From Bryobacterales bacterium (GTDB lineage: Bacteria > Acidobacteriota > Terriglobia > Bryobacterales > Bryobacteraceae): 20,173 bases of DNA. The stretch is from NCBI GenBank assembly GCA_003142355.1, contig PLMF01000032.1, forward strand, positions 1-20,173, read 5' to 3'. The notes below the pieces were generated by a model. The model was not told where the DNA came from. It saw only the letters and a list, made by a program, of their open reading frames with translations, and ran no database searches. A program made the position numbers and the translations under genes. This document shows, piece after piece, positions 1 through 6,945 of the stretch (position 1 is its first letter; each line of letters opens with the position of its first letter).

Positions 1-2
1 TG

Positions 3-986
3 CGCCAGTTCGATTTCATGGAGCAGCACACGCCGCCGGCCGACATGCTCATAATGGGCCCCTGGAACCACGGTGGTTTTGCGCGCGGCGACGGCGACCG
101 GCTGGGCAACATCAACTTCGCCTCCAAGACGGCGCAATACTACCGCGAGCAAATCGAGCTTCCGTTCTTCCTCCACTACCTGAAGGGCCGCGGCGACGGC
201 AAGTTTCCCAAGGCCTGGGTGTTTCAAACGGGCATGAACCAGTGGCGCCGCTTCGACGCCTGGCCGCCGCGCGAGGCGCGCGCCACGGACCTTTTCCTCG
301 ATGCCCAGGGCAAGCTCGCGTGGAGCCGGCCGGCGGAGCGGGGCTTCGAAGAGTACCTGTCGGACCCGGGCAAGCCGGTGCCGTACGTCGGCCGTATCGT
401 TCAGGGAGTCCTCAATACCTATATGACCGAGGACCAGCGGTTCGCCGCGATGCGTCCCGACGTGCTGGTGTTCAAGACCGAGCCGCTGGACCATGACGTC
501 TCGGTGTTCGGGCCCATCGGGGTGGACCTCAAAGTCTCGACCACCGGGACGGACTCGGATTTCGACGTGAAGGTGATCGACGTTTTCCCGGGCGATTATC
601 CGGACTACAACACTCCCGCGCCTGCCGCTGCGCCTGGTGCGCCGCCGGCGGCAGCGGCGAGCAGCGCGCCCATGGGCGGGTACCAGGAACTGATTCGCGG
701 CGAGCCTTTCCGCGGCAAGTTCCGCAAGAGCTTCGAGAAGCCGGCGCCGTTCGAGCCCAACAAGCCGGAGCGGATCACGTTCTTCCTGCCGGACATCGCG
801 CATACCTGGCGGCAGGGGCACCGGATCATGGTGCAGATCCAGAGTTCGTGGTTCCCGCTGACGGACCGGAATCCGCAGAAGTTCATGGAGATCCCGAAGG
901 CGCTCTCGGGCGATTTTCAGAAGGCCTTCGAGCGCGTGTACTTCGGGGGCGCGGATGGTTCGCGGATTCAGTTGCGCGTGGAGTAG
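3..986 (+). CDS. CocE/NonD-type alpha/beta hydrolase (X-Pro dipeptidyl-peptidase family), 3' part
   Basis: The reading frame is open to the left edge, so only the C-terminal ~327 residues are seen; the first internal Met codon (18) is not the start. GPWNHGG at 57-77 is the segment carrying the catalytic His of the CocE / X-Pro dipeptidyl-peptidase (S15) family; the Ser and Asp of the triad would lie near or before the window edge. After it comes the C-terminal jelly-roll (galactose-binding-like) domain, with typical blocks such as VFQTGMNQWRRFDAWPP and QGHRIMVQIQSSWFP. The family hydrolyses acyl esters or X-Pro peptide bonds, and in Acidobacteria members are usually exported. An Ala/Pro-rich insertion (about 618-675) sits inside the jelly roll. 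The precise substrate cannot be told. It reads towards the next gene, with a 36-bp gap. Confidence 0.85.
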   Translation, partial: RQFDFMEQHTPPADMLIMGPWNHGGFARGDGDRLGNINFASKTAQYYREQIELPFFLHYLKGRGDGKFPKAWVFQTGMNQWRRFDAWPPREARATDLFLDAQGKLAWSRPAERGFEEYLSDPGKPVPYVGRIVQGVLNTYMTEDQRFAAMRPDVLVFKTEPLDHDVSVFGPIGVDLKVSTTGTDSDFDVKVIDVFPGDYPDYNTPAPAAAPGAPPAAAASSAPMGGYQELIRGEPFRGKFRKSFEKPAPFEPNKPERITFFLPDIAHTWRQGHRIMVQIQSSWFPLTDRNPQKFMEIPKALSGDFQKAFERVYFGGADGSRIQLRVE

Positions 987-996
987 CGCCGGCGGT

Positions 997-1016
997 TATA
1001 CTGCGGAAGAAGGAGA
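997..1016 (+). promoter_or_regulatory. Candidate -10 (TATACT) and Shine-Dalgarno for the nitroreductase-like gene
   Basis: TATACT at 997-1002 is followed by AAGGAG at about 1010-1015, which sets the ATG at 1023 with normal spacing. No convincing -35 at 17 bp; TTGCGC at 972-977 would need a 19-bp spacer. The gene could instead be read through from the upstream hydrolase gene. Confidence 0.4.
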
Positions 1017-1022
1017 ACTCCG

Positions 1023-1652
1023 ATGTCCAGGTCTTTTTTTGCCCTTTTGCTGGTTCCCGCGGGGCTGTTCGCGCAGGATCTGAAGCCCGTGGCCCTGCCG
1101 GCGCCGCAGACCAGCGGCGGCAAGCCGCTGATGCAGGCCCTCAAGGAACGGAAATCGACGCGCGAATTCAGCCCGGAAAAGCTCTCGCCGCAGATGCTTT
1201 CGAGCTTGTTGTGGGCTGGCTGGGGGATCAACCGCGAGGACGGCCGCCGCACCGCGCCCTCGGCATCGAACAAGCAGGAAATCGAGGTCTACGTGGTGAC
1301 GGCGGATGGCGCCTACGTATACGACGCCAAGGGCAACGCCCTCAAGCCGGTGGTGACCGGCGATCTCCGGAAGGTCACGGGCACCGTGGCATTTGTCGGA
1401 GAAGCGCCCCTGAACCTGGTCTACGTGGCCGACCTCTCCAAAATGGGAGGCGCGGACGAGAACGCCAAGACCGCCACGGCCAACGCCAATGCCGGGTTGA
1501 TCGCTCAGAACGTGTACCTGTTCTGCGCCTCCGAAGGCCTGGGCACGGTGGTGCGCGGGTCGGTGCCCCGTGCCGAGCTGAGCAAAGCCCTGAACCTGCG
1601 GCCGGACCAGCGGATTACGCTTGCGCAGACGGTCGGCTATATCAAGAAGTAG
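1023..1652 (+). CDS. Exported nitroreductase / SagB-type oxidoreductase-like protein
   Basis: 209 aa. Residues 1-18 (MSRSFFALLLVPAGLFAQ) form a short signal peptide. The rest is a nitroreductase-fold protein: KERKSTREFS (phosphate/FMN-binding Arg-Ser-x-Arg region), LLWAGWGINRED, the APSASNKQ motif, and a C-terminal GLGTVVRGSVPRAELSKALN ... AQTVGYIKK block typical of the family. Members bind FMN and reduce diverse substrates; the compact SagB/ThcOx-like group has this length. The start is set by a strong AAGGAG about 8 nt upstream. It lies 36 bp after the CocE-type gene on the same strand and ends 17 bp before a convergent stop. A secreted flavoprotein must obtain FMN outside the cytoplasm or fold before Tat export, but no twin-Arg is seen, so the physiological role is unclear. 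Confidence 0.8.
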   Translation: MSRSFFALLLVPAGLFAQDLKPVALPAPQTSGGKPLMQALKERKSTREFSPEKLSPQMLSSLLWAGWGINREDGRRTAPSASNKQEIEVYVVTADGAYVYDAKGNALKPVVTGDLRKVTGTVAFVGEAPLNLVYVADLSKMGGADENAKTATANANAGLIAQNVYLFCASEGLGTVVRGSVPRAELSKALNLRPDQRITLAQTVGYIKK

Positions 1653-1669
1653 GCGGCTTGCCCCTTGGT

Positions 1670-3079
1670 TCAATAAACCGTGAAAGGCACGGACTTCGAG
1701 GCCACCAGCAGGTTATCGACGAATAACTGGAAGGTCGCCGAGTTATCGCCCGAAACGTGGGTAAGGTTGGTAAATCCGCCAAAGTTCGAGAGTTGCGGCA
1801 GGAACCCGCCGCCTATCCTGAAATGATGGTCGGTCGGCAGAGAGCCCGACGAGAAGAACGCACTGTTGGCGCCGGACGTGCCCGACGCATTGGCCTGAGG
1901 CAAGATGCCGATGGCAGTGGCGGCGATCGGGTCCACTCGGCTCATCGGGATGACGTTCCCCGGCATAGGATAGCCGGACAGGAAATCCATGACAATGCCC
2001 GAGCCGGCGCTCGAGAAGGCGTTTGAGAAATCCCAAAATCGGGAGGGTGTCGCCGGAACCGCGTAAGTGGCCTGCCAGCCGTTATTCCCGGGATCGATGG
2101 CGATCACCGCGAAGACGTTGCCTGTCTGGTTCGGCACCGTCACCGTCGCGAACACCTGGAACGGCTTCGCGGTGGGCAGAATGTCAAAACCCGTCGTGAA
2201 AGTGCCGGCCAGCAGAAGAGCGGAAAACCCAATCGGCCCGCTGGTGGCTTTGCCGCCTCCGTATGTTGTCGCCATCGCGCCCGACGCCGGATACAGCCCG
2301 TCAATCGATGCGGTCATGTTCGCCACATTGGTCCCTCCGGGTACCGGAACCGTGACGAGATTGCTTTGATAGTTGCCCTGCGATAGCAACAAAGTATTAC
2401 CCAAAGCGGGGTTGGGCGCGAGATTGAGTTGATAAACACCCTGCATCCCGGGGGCGAGTCCAGCGTAAAGGACGGTCGCGTTATTCTGTCCGAGTACCAC
2501 CGACAGCGGGTCCACAACCCGATTGAGCGGTTCCGACGAAGCGCCGGGAGCTCCCGTGGAAGCCGGCGGATTGGTCGGCCCTAGCCCGGTTGCATAGATC
2601 ACGATCGCGCTAGCGCCCACGGCCGAGACCGGTTGGAAATACGCATCGAACACCAGGGCATCTCCCGTGCCGGCGCCGTTCCTGGTGAATATCGCGGGGG
2701 CGTTTCTGGTGAGGGTCACGTTAAACGCCGGGCTGGCGCCCGATGGAGTTGTCACAATCACCGGAACGGTGGCTTTCTGAGTTCCGGTGAGGCTGGCCGC
2801 ATCGAAGGGGACCAGCGCGTTGACCTGCGTGGGCGAGACATAAGAGAGTGGCGCGGCCTTGCCCGCGATGGTCACCGAGACGTTGTTGAGTTGAACCGGA
2901 AGCGGAACGGACGGCGCGCCCATCGGTCCCGGAGCAAGCTCGGTACCGAAGATTGCCACATAGGTCCCCGGGGCGACGTTGGTGGTGTAAGATGCGGCGT
3001 TCACGACGGCCAGGATGGTCTGCCCGTTGCAAACGGCCGCAAAAGACAAGAGGAAGACGAAGACTACCACTCTTCTCAT
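1670..3079 (-). CDS. Exported TIGR03437-type ('Solibacter') domain protein
   Basis: 469 aa when started at MRRVVVFVFLLSFAAVCNGQ, a clear signal peptide; the frame is open another 110 codons upstream but that part overlaps the preceding gene and is not protein-like, so the internal Met is chosen. Residues ~20-240 match the domain abundant in Solibacter and relatives (TIGR03437): VVNAASYTTNVAPGTYVAIF, LPVQLNNVSVTIAGKAAPLSYVSPTQVNALVPFDA (in parts), and GLGPTNPP. The remaining ~230 residues are Gly/Ser/Thr/Ala-rich, beta-strand-like and lack Cys; I recognise no enzyme motif there. Such proteins are secreted or surface-exposed and of unknown function. Start is 19 bp after the stop of the preceding gene (3099-4154), so they may be co-transcribed. 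In many relatives this domain is C-terminal; here it follows the signal peptide directly. Confidence 0.8.
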   Translation of the reverse strand: MRRVVVFVFLLSFAAVCNGQTILAVVNAASYTTNVAPGTYVAIFGTELAPGPMGAPSVPLPVQLNNVSVTIAGKAAPLSYVSPTQVNALVPFDAASLTGTQKATVPVIVTTPSGASPAFNVTLTRNAPAIFTRNGAGTGDALVFDAYFQPVSAVGASAIVIYATGLGPTNPPASTGAPGASSEPLNRVVDPLSVVLGQNNATVLYAGLAPGMQGVYQLNLAPNPALGNTLLLSQGNYQSNLVTVPVPGGTNVANMTASIDGLYPASGAMATTYGGGKATSGPIGFSALLLAGTFTTGFDILPTAKPFQVFATVTVPNQTGNVFAVIAIDPGNNGWQATYAVPATPSRFWDFSNAFSSAGSGIVMDFLSGYPMPGNVIPMSRVDPIAATAIGILPQANASGTSGANSAFFSSGSLPTDHHFRIGGGFLPQLSNFGGFTNLTHVSGDNSATFQLFVDNLLVASKSVPFTVY

Positions 3080-3098
3080 GCGAGCGATCTTAACATAA

Positions 3099-4154
3099 TC
3101 AAAATGGCGGGTCCTCGTTCTCGTCGTCGAAACCCTCATCGTCTTTCCTGGGGCGACGCACAAATCGGGCCGGCTTGGCATCAATCCGCGGCGGGCGCAC
3201 CAGGAACCCGCTGGCCCGGTCGAACAGCGTGACTTTCGGCTCGCCTTCGAATTGCGCGGAGTTGAACCGGTATCTTTCGAACTGCTGCAGGAACGGCTGC
3301 GCCCCGCAACCGGGGACCAGGCACTGCATCTTTCGCGGCTTAGGGCACTGCCCAAAAGCGCACAACCGTCCCCGGTAGGCCCCGCTTTCGGCATCGAAGA
3401 TATGGACATCCACCTGGTGATTGGCGACGCCTCCCCACGCCGTGTTCTCGACCACGGATAGGCCGCTACTCATCGCGCGCTTCAATTCCTTGAGACCCGG
3501 CAGGTTGGCCGTCCAGACCGCCAGATCCAGGTCGGTGCACTTGTGCAGGACCTCAATCCGGTAGCGGCGAAACTCACGGGACCGCGGGACTTCCATTTCC
3601 AACGGCTGAGCAACCGCCCCGAACGCCGCCACCTTCCGGACCTCCGGCAACTTGCCCATGGCTATCGCGACCGACTGTGCGGCCCAGCGGTACAGGCACT
3701 GGCGGCGAAGCCCCCGGGTGTTCTCCGCGTCGATGTCCTCCTCGGATGGCTCCTCTGGCGGCTCGAACCTGTCCTGGAAGGCGTACTTGTCCCATGCGGC
3801 ATTCACATCCTCGTCTTCATCGCCTTCGAAGTCGGGTGGGTCGTACAGAACCAGTTCGGGAATGTGCGGCTTGTCGGGCCAGGGATGCTCCGGGTTGCGG
3901 AATTCGATCACCTGGTTTCGCACTGGAGGCGCGGCCGGAGCGCTATCCGTCTGTTTACGCGACCCGATCTTCTTTTCGTAGAGCGCCCTTACCCATTCGC
4001 CCACTGGCGCCTTCCATTGCTGGGACGGCGAAGGAATGTTCTTGATGAGGGACCTGGGCTGGAAGCCGAGTTCTCTGGCCATGCGGACCTCTTCGTCCGA
4101 CAGCCTGCAGCGGCGCTGCGCCTCCTCCCACGCGCTGTCATCCTTCTGATTCAC
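3099..4154 (-). CDS. Nucleotidyltransferase-like protein with Cys4 cluster, function unknown
   Basis: 351 aa, soluble. Three parts are visible. (1) Residues ~1-65 are a conserved helical segment (AWEEAQRRCRLSDEEVRMAR, SLIKNIPSPSQQWKAP). (2) ~65-150 is an acidic, Pro-rich linker. (3) ~165-300 has an apparent nucleotidyltransferase pattern: KVAAFGAVAQPL (where minimal NTases have G-S), TDLDLAVW, and a later VDVHIFD, which would supply the Asp-x-Asp pair and third Asp. Straight after is a C-x4-C-x7-C-x4-C cluster (CAFGQC ... CLVPGC) that could bind zinc. The G-S to G-A change and an insertion between this helix and the D-x-D strand make activity uncertain. Similar proteins recur in acidobacterial genomes as hypotheticals as far as I recall. 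The gene ends 19 bp before the TIGR03437-type gene and starts 59 bp from the left boundary of the tRNA-Glu island. Confidence 0.6.
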   Translation of the reverse strand: MNQKDDSAWEEAQRRCRLSDEEVRMARELGFQPRSLIKNIPSPSQQWKAPVGEWVRALYEKKIGSRKQTDSAPAAPPVRNQVIEFRNPEHPWPDKPHIPELVLYDPPDFEGDEDEDVNAAWDKYAFQDRFEPPEEPSEEDIDAENTRGLRRQCLYRWAAQSVAIAMGKLPEVRKVAAFGAVAQPLEMEVPRSREFRRYRIEVLHKCTDLDLAVWTANLPGLKELKRAMSSGLSVVENTAWGGVANHQVDVHIFDAESGAYRGRLCAFGQCPKPRKMQCLVPGCGAQPFLQQFERYRFNSAQFEGEPKVTLFDRASGFLVRPPRIDAKPARFVRRPRKDDEGFDDENEDPPF

Positions 4155-4213
4155 TGCCCGTGCGCTCGGATGGTGAAGGACTCACCAATTTCGAGTTTAC
4201 CAGCGGACGTGCG

Positions 4214-4265
4214 GAATGGCGTCCCCAAGGGGATTCGAACCCCTGTTACCGCCGTGAAAGGGCGA
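4214..4265. repeat. Distal attachment-site copy (tRNA-Glu 3' fragment)
   Basis: 52 bp identical to 6779-6830. It reads, on the minus strand, from the anticodon stem-loop through the T arm, the acceptor strand and the CCA end of tRNA-Glu. It lacks the 5' half, so it is not a functional tRNA. This is the outer att site of the island. Confidence 0.9.
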
Positions 4266-4329
4266 ACGAACACGATAACGCTATTAGAATCAACGGCATG
4301 GAAACACAACCAAAGCGTTACCAGCCATT

Positions 4330-4351
4330 TTTTGTTACCCCAGCGTTACCA
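4330..4351 (+). repeat. Left 22-bp arm-type repeat of the island
   Basis: TTTTGTTACCC, two bases, then GCGTTACCA. It matches 6712-6733 at 20 of 22 positions, in the same orientation, 64 bp inside the left att copy. A further GCGTTACCAG lies at 4315-4324. Such short directly repeated motifs flanking both cores are what arm-binding sites of a tyrosine integrase look like. Confidence 0.5.
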
Positions 4352-4411
4352 GATTTCACACCCGGAGAGACGTATAGTCGTAAGTGTCCAGAATCTTCAG
4401 GCCGCCCATGA

Positions 4412-4894
4412 TCGGCTCTCACCGTTGGCGCCGGAGCATCTGAGGGGAGCAAGGATGGAACCGGCAATGAGCTAAACCTTTGGGCGCGCCACTTCAAAGA
4501 ACCAGCCGACAGAATCCCAGCCGATCCAAATGTTTCAGTCTCCGAACTTCGGAGGCGATATTTCACATGGCCCTGGGATGAGGTATACGATTTCATTGAA
4601 TTCCTCACCAAGCGTTTTCCGGACAACACTGTCGCCTTTACGAAGGAGTGCAACGCGACGCTGGAAAGGGAACTATCGGCGTACCGCTTCGTTGGCCAGG
4701 AACTGGTCCCAATCACGCACGAGCAAGAGCTTGCCGCCATTCGTAAAGTTCTGGAGTTGCCCGCAACGCTGAAGGCGGTCCAGGTGCACATCACCACTGC
4801 GGTTGGGTTGTTCGGGGATCGCAAGTCCCCCGACTACCGCGACTCCATCGTATGCGTTAGAGCATCCCATCTGTCCAAGGGCCGCCGTTGGTGA
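4412..4894 (+). pseudogene. AbiJ-type abortive-infection protein remnant (AbiJ_NTD4-like part)
   Basis: Open frame without an in-frame ATG/GTG at its beginning and preceded by TGA at 4409-4411. From 4472 it reads a recognisable AbiJ N-terminal-domain stretch: LWARHFKEPADRIP, ELRRRYFTWPWDEVYDFIEF, FTKECNATLERELSAYRF, LVPITHEQELAAIRKVLELP, and GLFGDRKSPDYRDSI. In intact relatives about 40 residues precede this, and 'DYR-SIKE' leads into a C-terminal HEPN-like domain. Here the frame leaves homology at about 4850, and stops at 4892-4894; the HEPN half is not found in any frame nearby. The gene is thus truncated at both ends. Intact AbiJ-type proteins are linked to phage-induced growth arrest or cell death, and this one sits in an integrative element, a usual place for defence genes. 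Family assignment is from recalled conservation, not a search. Confidence 0.7.
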
Positions 4895-5130
4895 TGCAGT
4901 GGAAGGGTGGACGAACAAGCACGGGTGGTAGAGGTTGGGCGACGCCGGAGTCGCGCGGAATGGAAAGTACGAAAGATACGGCTCCAATTGGGGCGGTGGG
5001 ATGTATGATCATTGGAGGGCCAGGAGGCCAAAACGGAAATCCTGGCTAACTACCCGGATTTCAAGATATTGATGCTTGATTGTCGTGAAAGACCGAGCGA
5101 CAATATCGAAACGACGAGGCAAAAGCAGGT
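4895..5130 (+). other. Gene-free stretch with possible coding traces
   Basis: No start-to-stop gene. Two short protein-like runs in different frames are seen: GKYERYGSNWGGGMYDHW (about 4959-5012, frame closed by TAG upstream) and EAKTEILANYPDFKILMLD (about 5021-5077). They could be one frameshifted gene. I cannot name a family. The stretch probably represents further debris of island cargo. Confidence 0.35.
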
Positions 5131-5748
5131 ATGGCGTTCACGATGAGAACTACACTTCGAGGGGCGCTTGCCCTCTGCGCATTGGGCGTCCTGGCGTCGC
5201 CTTCGCTTTTCGCCGGCGTGGTGGTGGTGCAATCGGCGGTTTGGGCGAACAACGGGCATCTATACGACCTGCTGGCTAACCAGTCGGCGACCGGCGGCAA
5301 CACGGGGCTTTCCTGGACCGACGCGGAGAACTACGCGGCCAGCAACGGCGGACATCTCGCCACGGTGGATTCCGCGGACACACAGGACTGGATCTGGTCG
5401 CAGTTCGGCAGCGCGAATTACAATTACTGGATCGGATTGACGGACCGCGTGAACGAGGGCGTGTACCTCTGGATTGGCACGGGTCTGGCCGCCACTTACA
5501 CCAATTGGTATCCGGGCGAGCCGAATGACTTTAACAACGAGGACTACACTCTGGTGCTAAGGAACGGGTTCTCGGGCGGCAACGGTCCGGGGGGCGGCAA
5601 GTGGAATGACTACCAGGACACGACATTTTTCTATGACGCAGAGATCTACGCTGTGGCGGAGATGGGGAATGCCGTTCCGGAACCGGCCTCACTGGGAATG
5701 CTCGCCATCGGCGCGGCATTTCTGGCGGGACTGCGCCGCCGCGCCTGA
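5131..5748 (+). CDS. PEP-CTERM protein with C-type lectin-like domain
   Basis: 205 aa. Signal peptide at residues ~1-29 (MRTTLRGALALCALGVLASP segment). Residues ~42-180 are a C-type lectin-like domain: WTDAENYAASNGGHLATVDS, YWIGLTDR, the WYPGEPNDFNNEDY calcium/sugar-site motif with EPN, and GGGKWNDYQ carrying the WND motif. EPN is the mannose-type sugar specificity motif in animal lectins; transfer of that rule to this protein is inference. No Cys pairs are present in the domain. The end is a PEP-CTERM sorting signal: VPEPASLGMLAIGAAFLAGL then RRRA, for exosortase processing. Start at 5131; an ATG at 5143 is an alternative. Only a weak SD (GAGG, ~12 nt upstream). It lies within the tRNA-Glu island and is the only intact gene there. 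Confidence 0.85.
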   Translation: MAFTMRTTLRGALALCALGVLASPSLFAGVVVVQSAVWANNGHLYDLLANQSATGGNTGLSWTDAENYAASNGGHLATVDSADTQDWIWSQFGSANYNYWIGLTDRVNEGVYLWIGTGLAATYTNWYPGEPNDFNNEDYTLVLRNGFSGGNGPGGGKWNDYQDTTFFYDAEIYAVAEMGNAVPEPASLGMLAIGAAFLAGLRRRA

Positions 5749-5834
5749 CTGGCGCTTCGCACAACTGCCGCTCACAGCGCCCAGCTTACTCTCCTCAGTG
5801 GTGTGGTGCGCAAACACTAGCTCAAGCAAGGTCC

Positions 5835-6780
5835 ATGCGTTCAGCCGAATTGCTGAAGGTGGAACAGGCCAAGATTCTCGGTTTCAGTCCGCCGGGAGAG
5901 GAAACCTTCGGGGAGGTGGCAAAGCGGTTCCTTTTCTACCAGCACGCACGGCTGACGCCGAAGGCGTACCAGAGAGAATCAGGAATCGTGAAAGATCTCC
6001 TCTCACCGTTCTTCCCTGGCAAGGTGGCCGATATTCGCAGGGTGGACAGTCAGAGGTACGTCAACGTCACTAGTCGAAGCGGCAAAGCCTCGCCTCACAG
6101 CGTTCTCAAGGAACTGAACATCCTCAAGCACCTGAGATCACGGCGATCAGCCCTGCACAAGGCGTGAAGTCGCCAAAGGTTCCAGCGGGGCGAGTACGGT
6201 ACTTGCAGCCTGCGGAATTGAAGGCCGTGCTTCAGACAAGCCAAGCTGGCTTCAACCGATTGTGGGTCTGGCAGTGGGAACCGGCATGAGGCGTTCAGAG
6301 ATCCTGGGGCTTCGGAAACTCGATGTCGACAGCGCAAATGGCCGTTTGCTGTTGCCTCAGACGAAGAACGGCGAAGGCCGAATCGTGTATTTGAACAATT
6401 TGGCCATGGCTGCCCTGCAACGCGTCATTGTGCCGGAGGGCAATTCCACGGACCTGTTGTTTCGTGGCATCAGCCCTGAACGGATCAGTGTTGCGTTTGC
6501 CCGTGCTTGCCGAAAGGTCGGCATCCAGGACTTCCGGTTTCACGATCTTCGGCATGCAGCGGCAAGCTGGATGAGAATGCAAGGCGCGGACATTCACACG
6601 GTTGCCCAACTGTTGGGGCATAAGGATCTGAGAATGGCTGCCCGATATCAGCATCTCAGCCCTGCTTTCCTGGGTGAGGCGGTGAAGCGATTAGATGGCG
6701 TTTTCGGGGAATTTTGTTACCCAGGCGTTACCATGATTCCAGGCCCACACGATCCGATTGCGGTGAGCCTTTCGGAATGA
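5835..6780 (+). pseudogene. Tyrosine recombinase/integrase, frameshifted
   Basis: Three consecutive reading frames make up one integrase. 5835-~6140 encodes the core-binding (SAM-like) domain (TFGEVAKRFLFYQHARLTPK, ELNILKHL). About 6146-6240, in another frame, gives ISPAQGVKSPKVPAGRVRYL and QPAELKAVLQT. From about 6250 a third frame encodes the catalytic domain: VGTGMRRSEILGLR (Arg I, ~6289), TKNGEGR (Lys), HDLRHAAASW (H-x-x-R, ~6541), LLGHKDLRMAARYQHL (His and the Tyr nucleophile, ~6613-6660). All catalytic residues survive, so the two frameshifts are probably recent or are sequencing errors. The N-terminal arm domain usually found before this point is missing or short. The stop TGA overlaps the att repeat, with the gene reading towards the tRNA. 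Confidence 0.85.
6712..6733 (+). repeat. Right 22-bp arm-type repeat of the island
   Basis: Same sequence as 4330-4351 except for two central bases, same orientation, 45 bp before the right att copy and inside the 3' end of the integrase frame. Candidate integrase arm-binding site. Confidence 0.5.
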
Positions 6781-6830
6781 ATGGCGTCCCCAAGGGGATT
6801 CGAACCCCTGTTACCGCCGTGAAAGGGCGA
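6779..6830. repeat. Proximal attachment-site copy within tRNA-Glu
   Basis: 52 bp identical to 4214-4265. It covers the tRNA-Glu gene from the anticodon stem to CCA plus three bases beyond. The identity ends exactly where the tRNA 5' half begins to differ from the left flank. Confidence 0.9.
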
Positions 6831-6859
6831 TGTCCTAGGCCGGGCTAGACGATGGGGAC
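6782..6859 (-). tRNA. tRNA-Glu (anticodon UUC), CCA encoded
   Basis: The minus strand folds into a full cloverleaf. Acceptor GTCCCCA pairs with TGGGGAC; D arm with GTC/GAC; anticodon stem TCGCC/GGCGG around loop CTTTCAC (anticodon TTC); T arm AGGGG-TTCGAAT-CCCCT; discriminator G and encoded CCA. The sequence is close to the well-known E. coli tRNA-Glu. It remains complete because the island recombined at its 3' half and restored it. Confidence 0.95.
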
Positions 6860-6945
6860 TGGTTGGCCGGATGAAGGTGAACAATCCTACTGTAGCGTTC
6901 GGGGAGCCTTACCGTCAACTCTGCCCGAGCGCTCGCGTCGCCGCC

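Larger units (their letters stand above)
4214..6830. mobile_element. Decayed tRNA-Glu-associated integrative element (about 2.6 kb)
   Basis: Bounded by a perfect 52-bp direct repeat (4214-4265 and 6779-6830). The right copy is the 3' part of a complete tRNA-Glu gene, the left copy is a free-standing fragment, as expected after integrase-mediated insertion into a tRNA 3' end. A tyrosine integrase remnant ends exactly at the right repeat: its TGA stop (6778-6780) overlaps the repeat's first two bases. Contents: AbiJ-type gene remnant, C-type lectin gene, broken integrase. Base composition between the repeats appears lower in G+C than the flanks by eye. The element is much smaller than a typical island and has probably been eroded by deletion, so it is likely immobile. 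Confidence 0.85.

Noticed and set aside
4216..4262. Possible second tRNA-Glu gene
   Set aside because: Only the 3' half is present; no 5' acceptor strand or D arm. It is the distal att copy.
3543..4475. Long plus-strand open frame opposite the nucleotidyltransferase-like gene
   Set aside because: It is antisense to a gene with recognisable motifs, crosses the att repeat and lacks protein-like composition; high G+C shadow.
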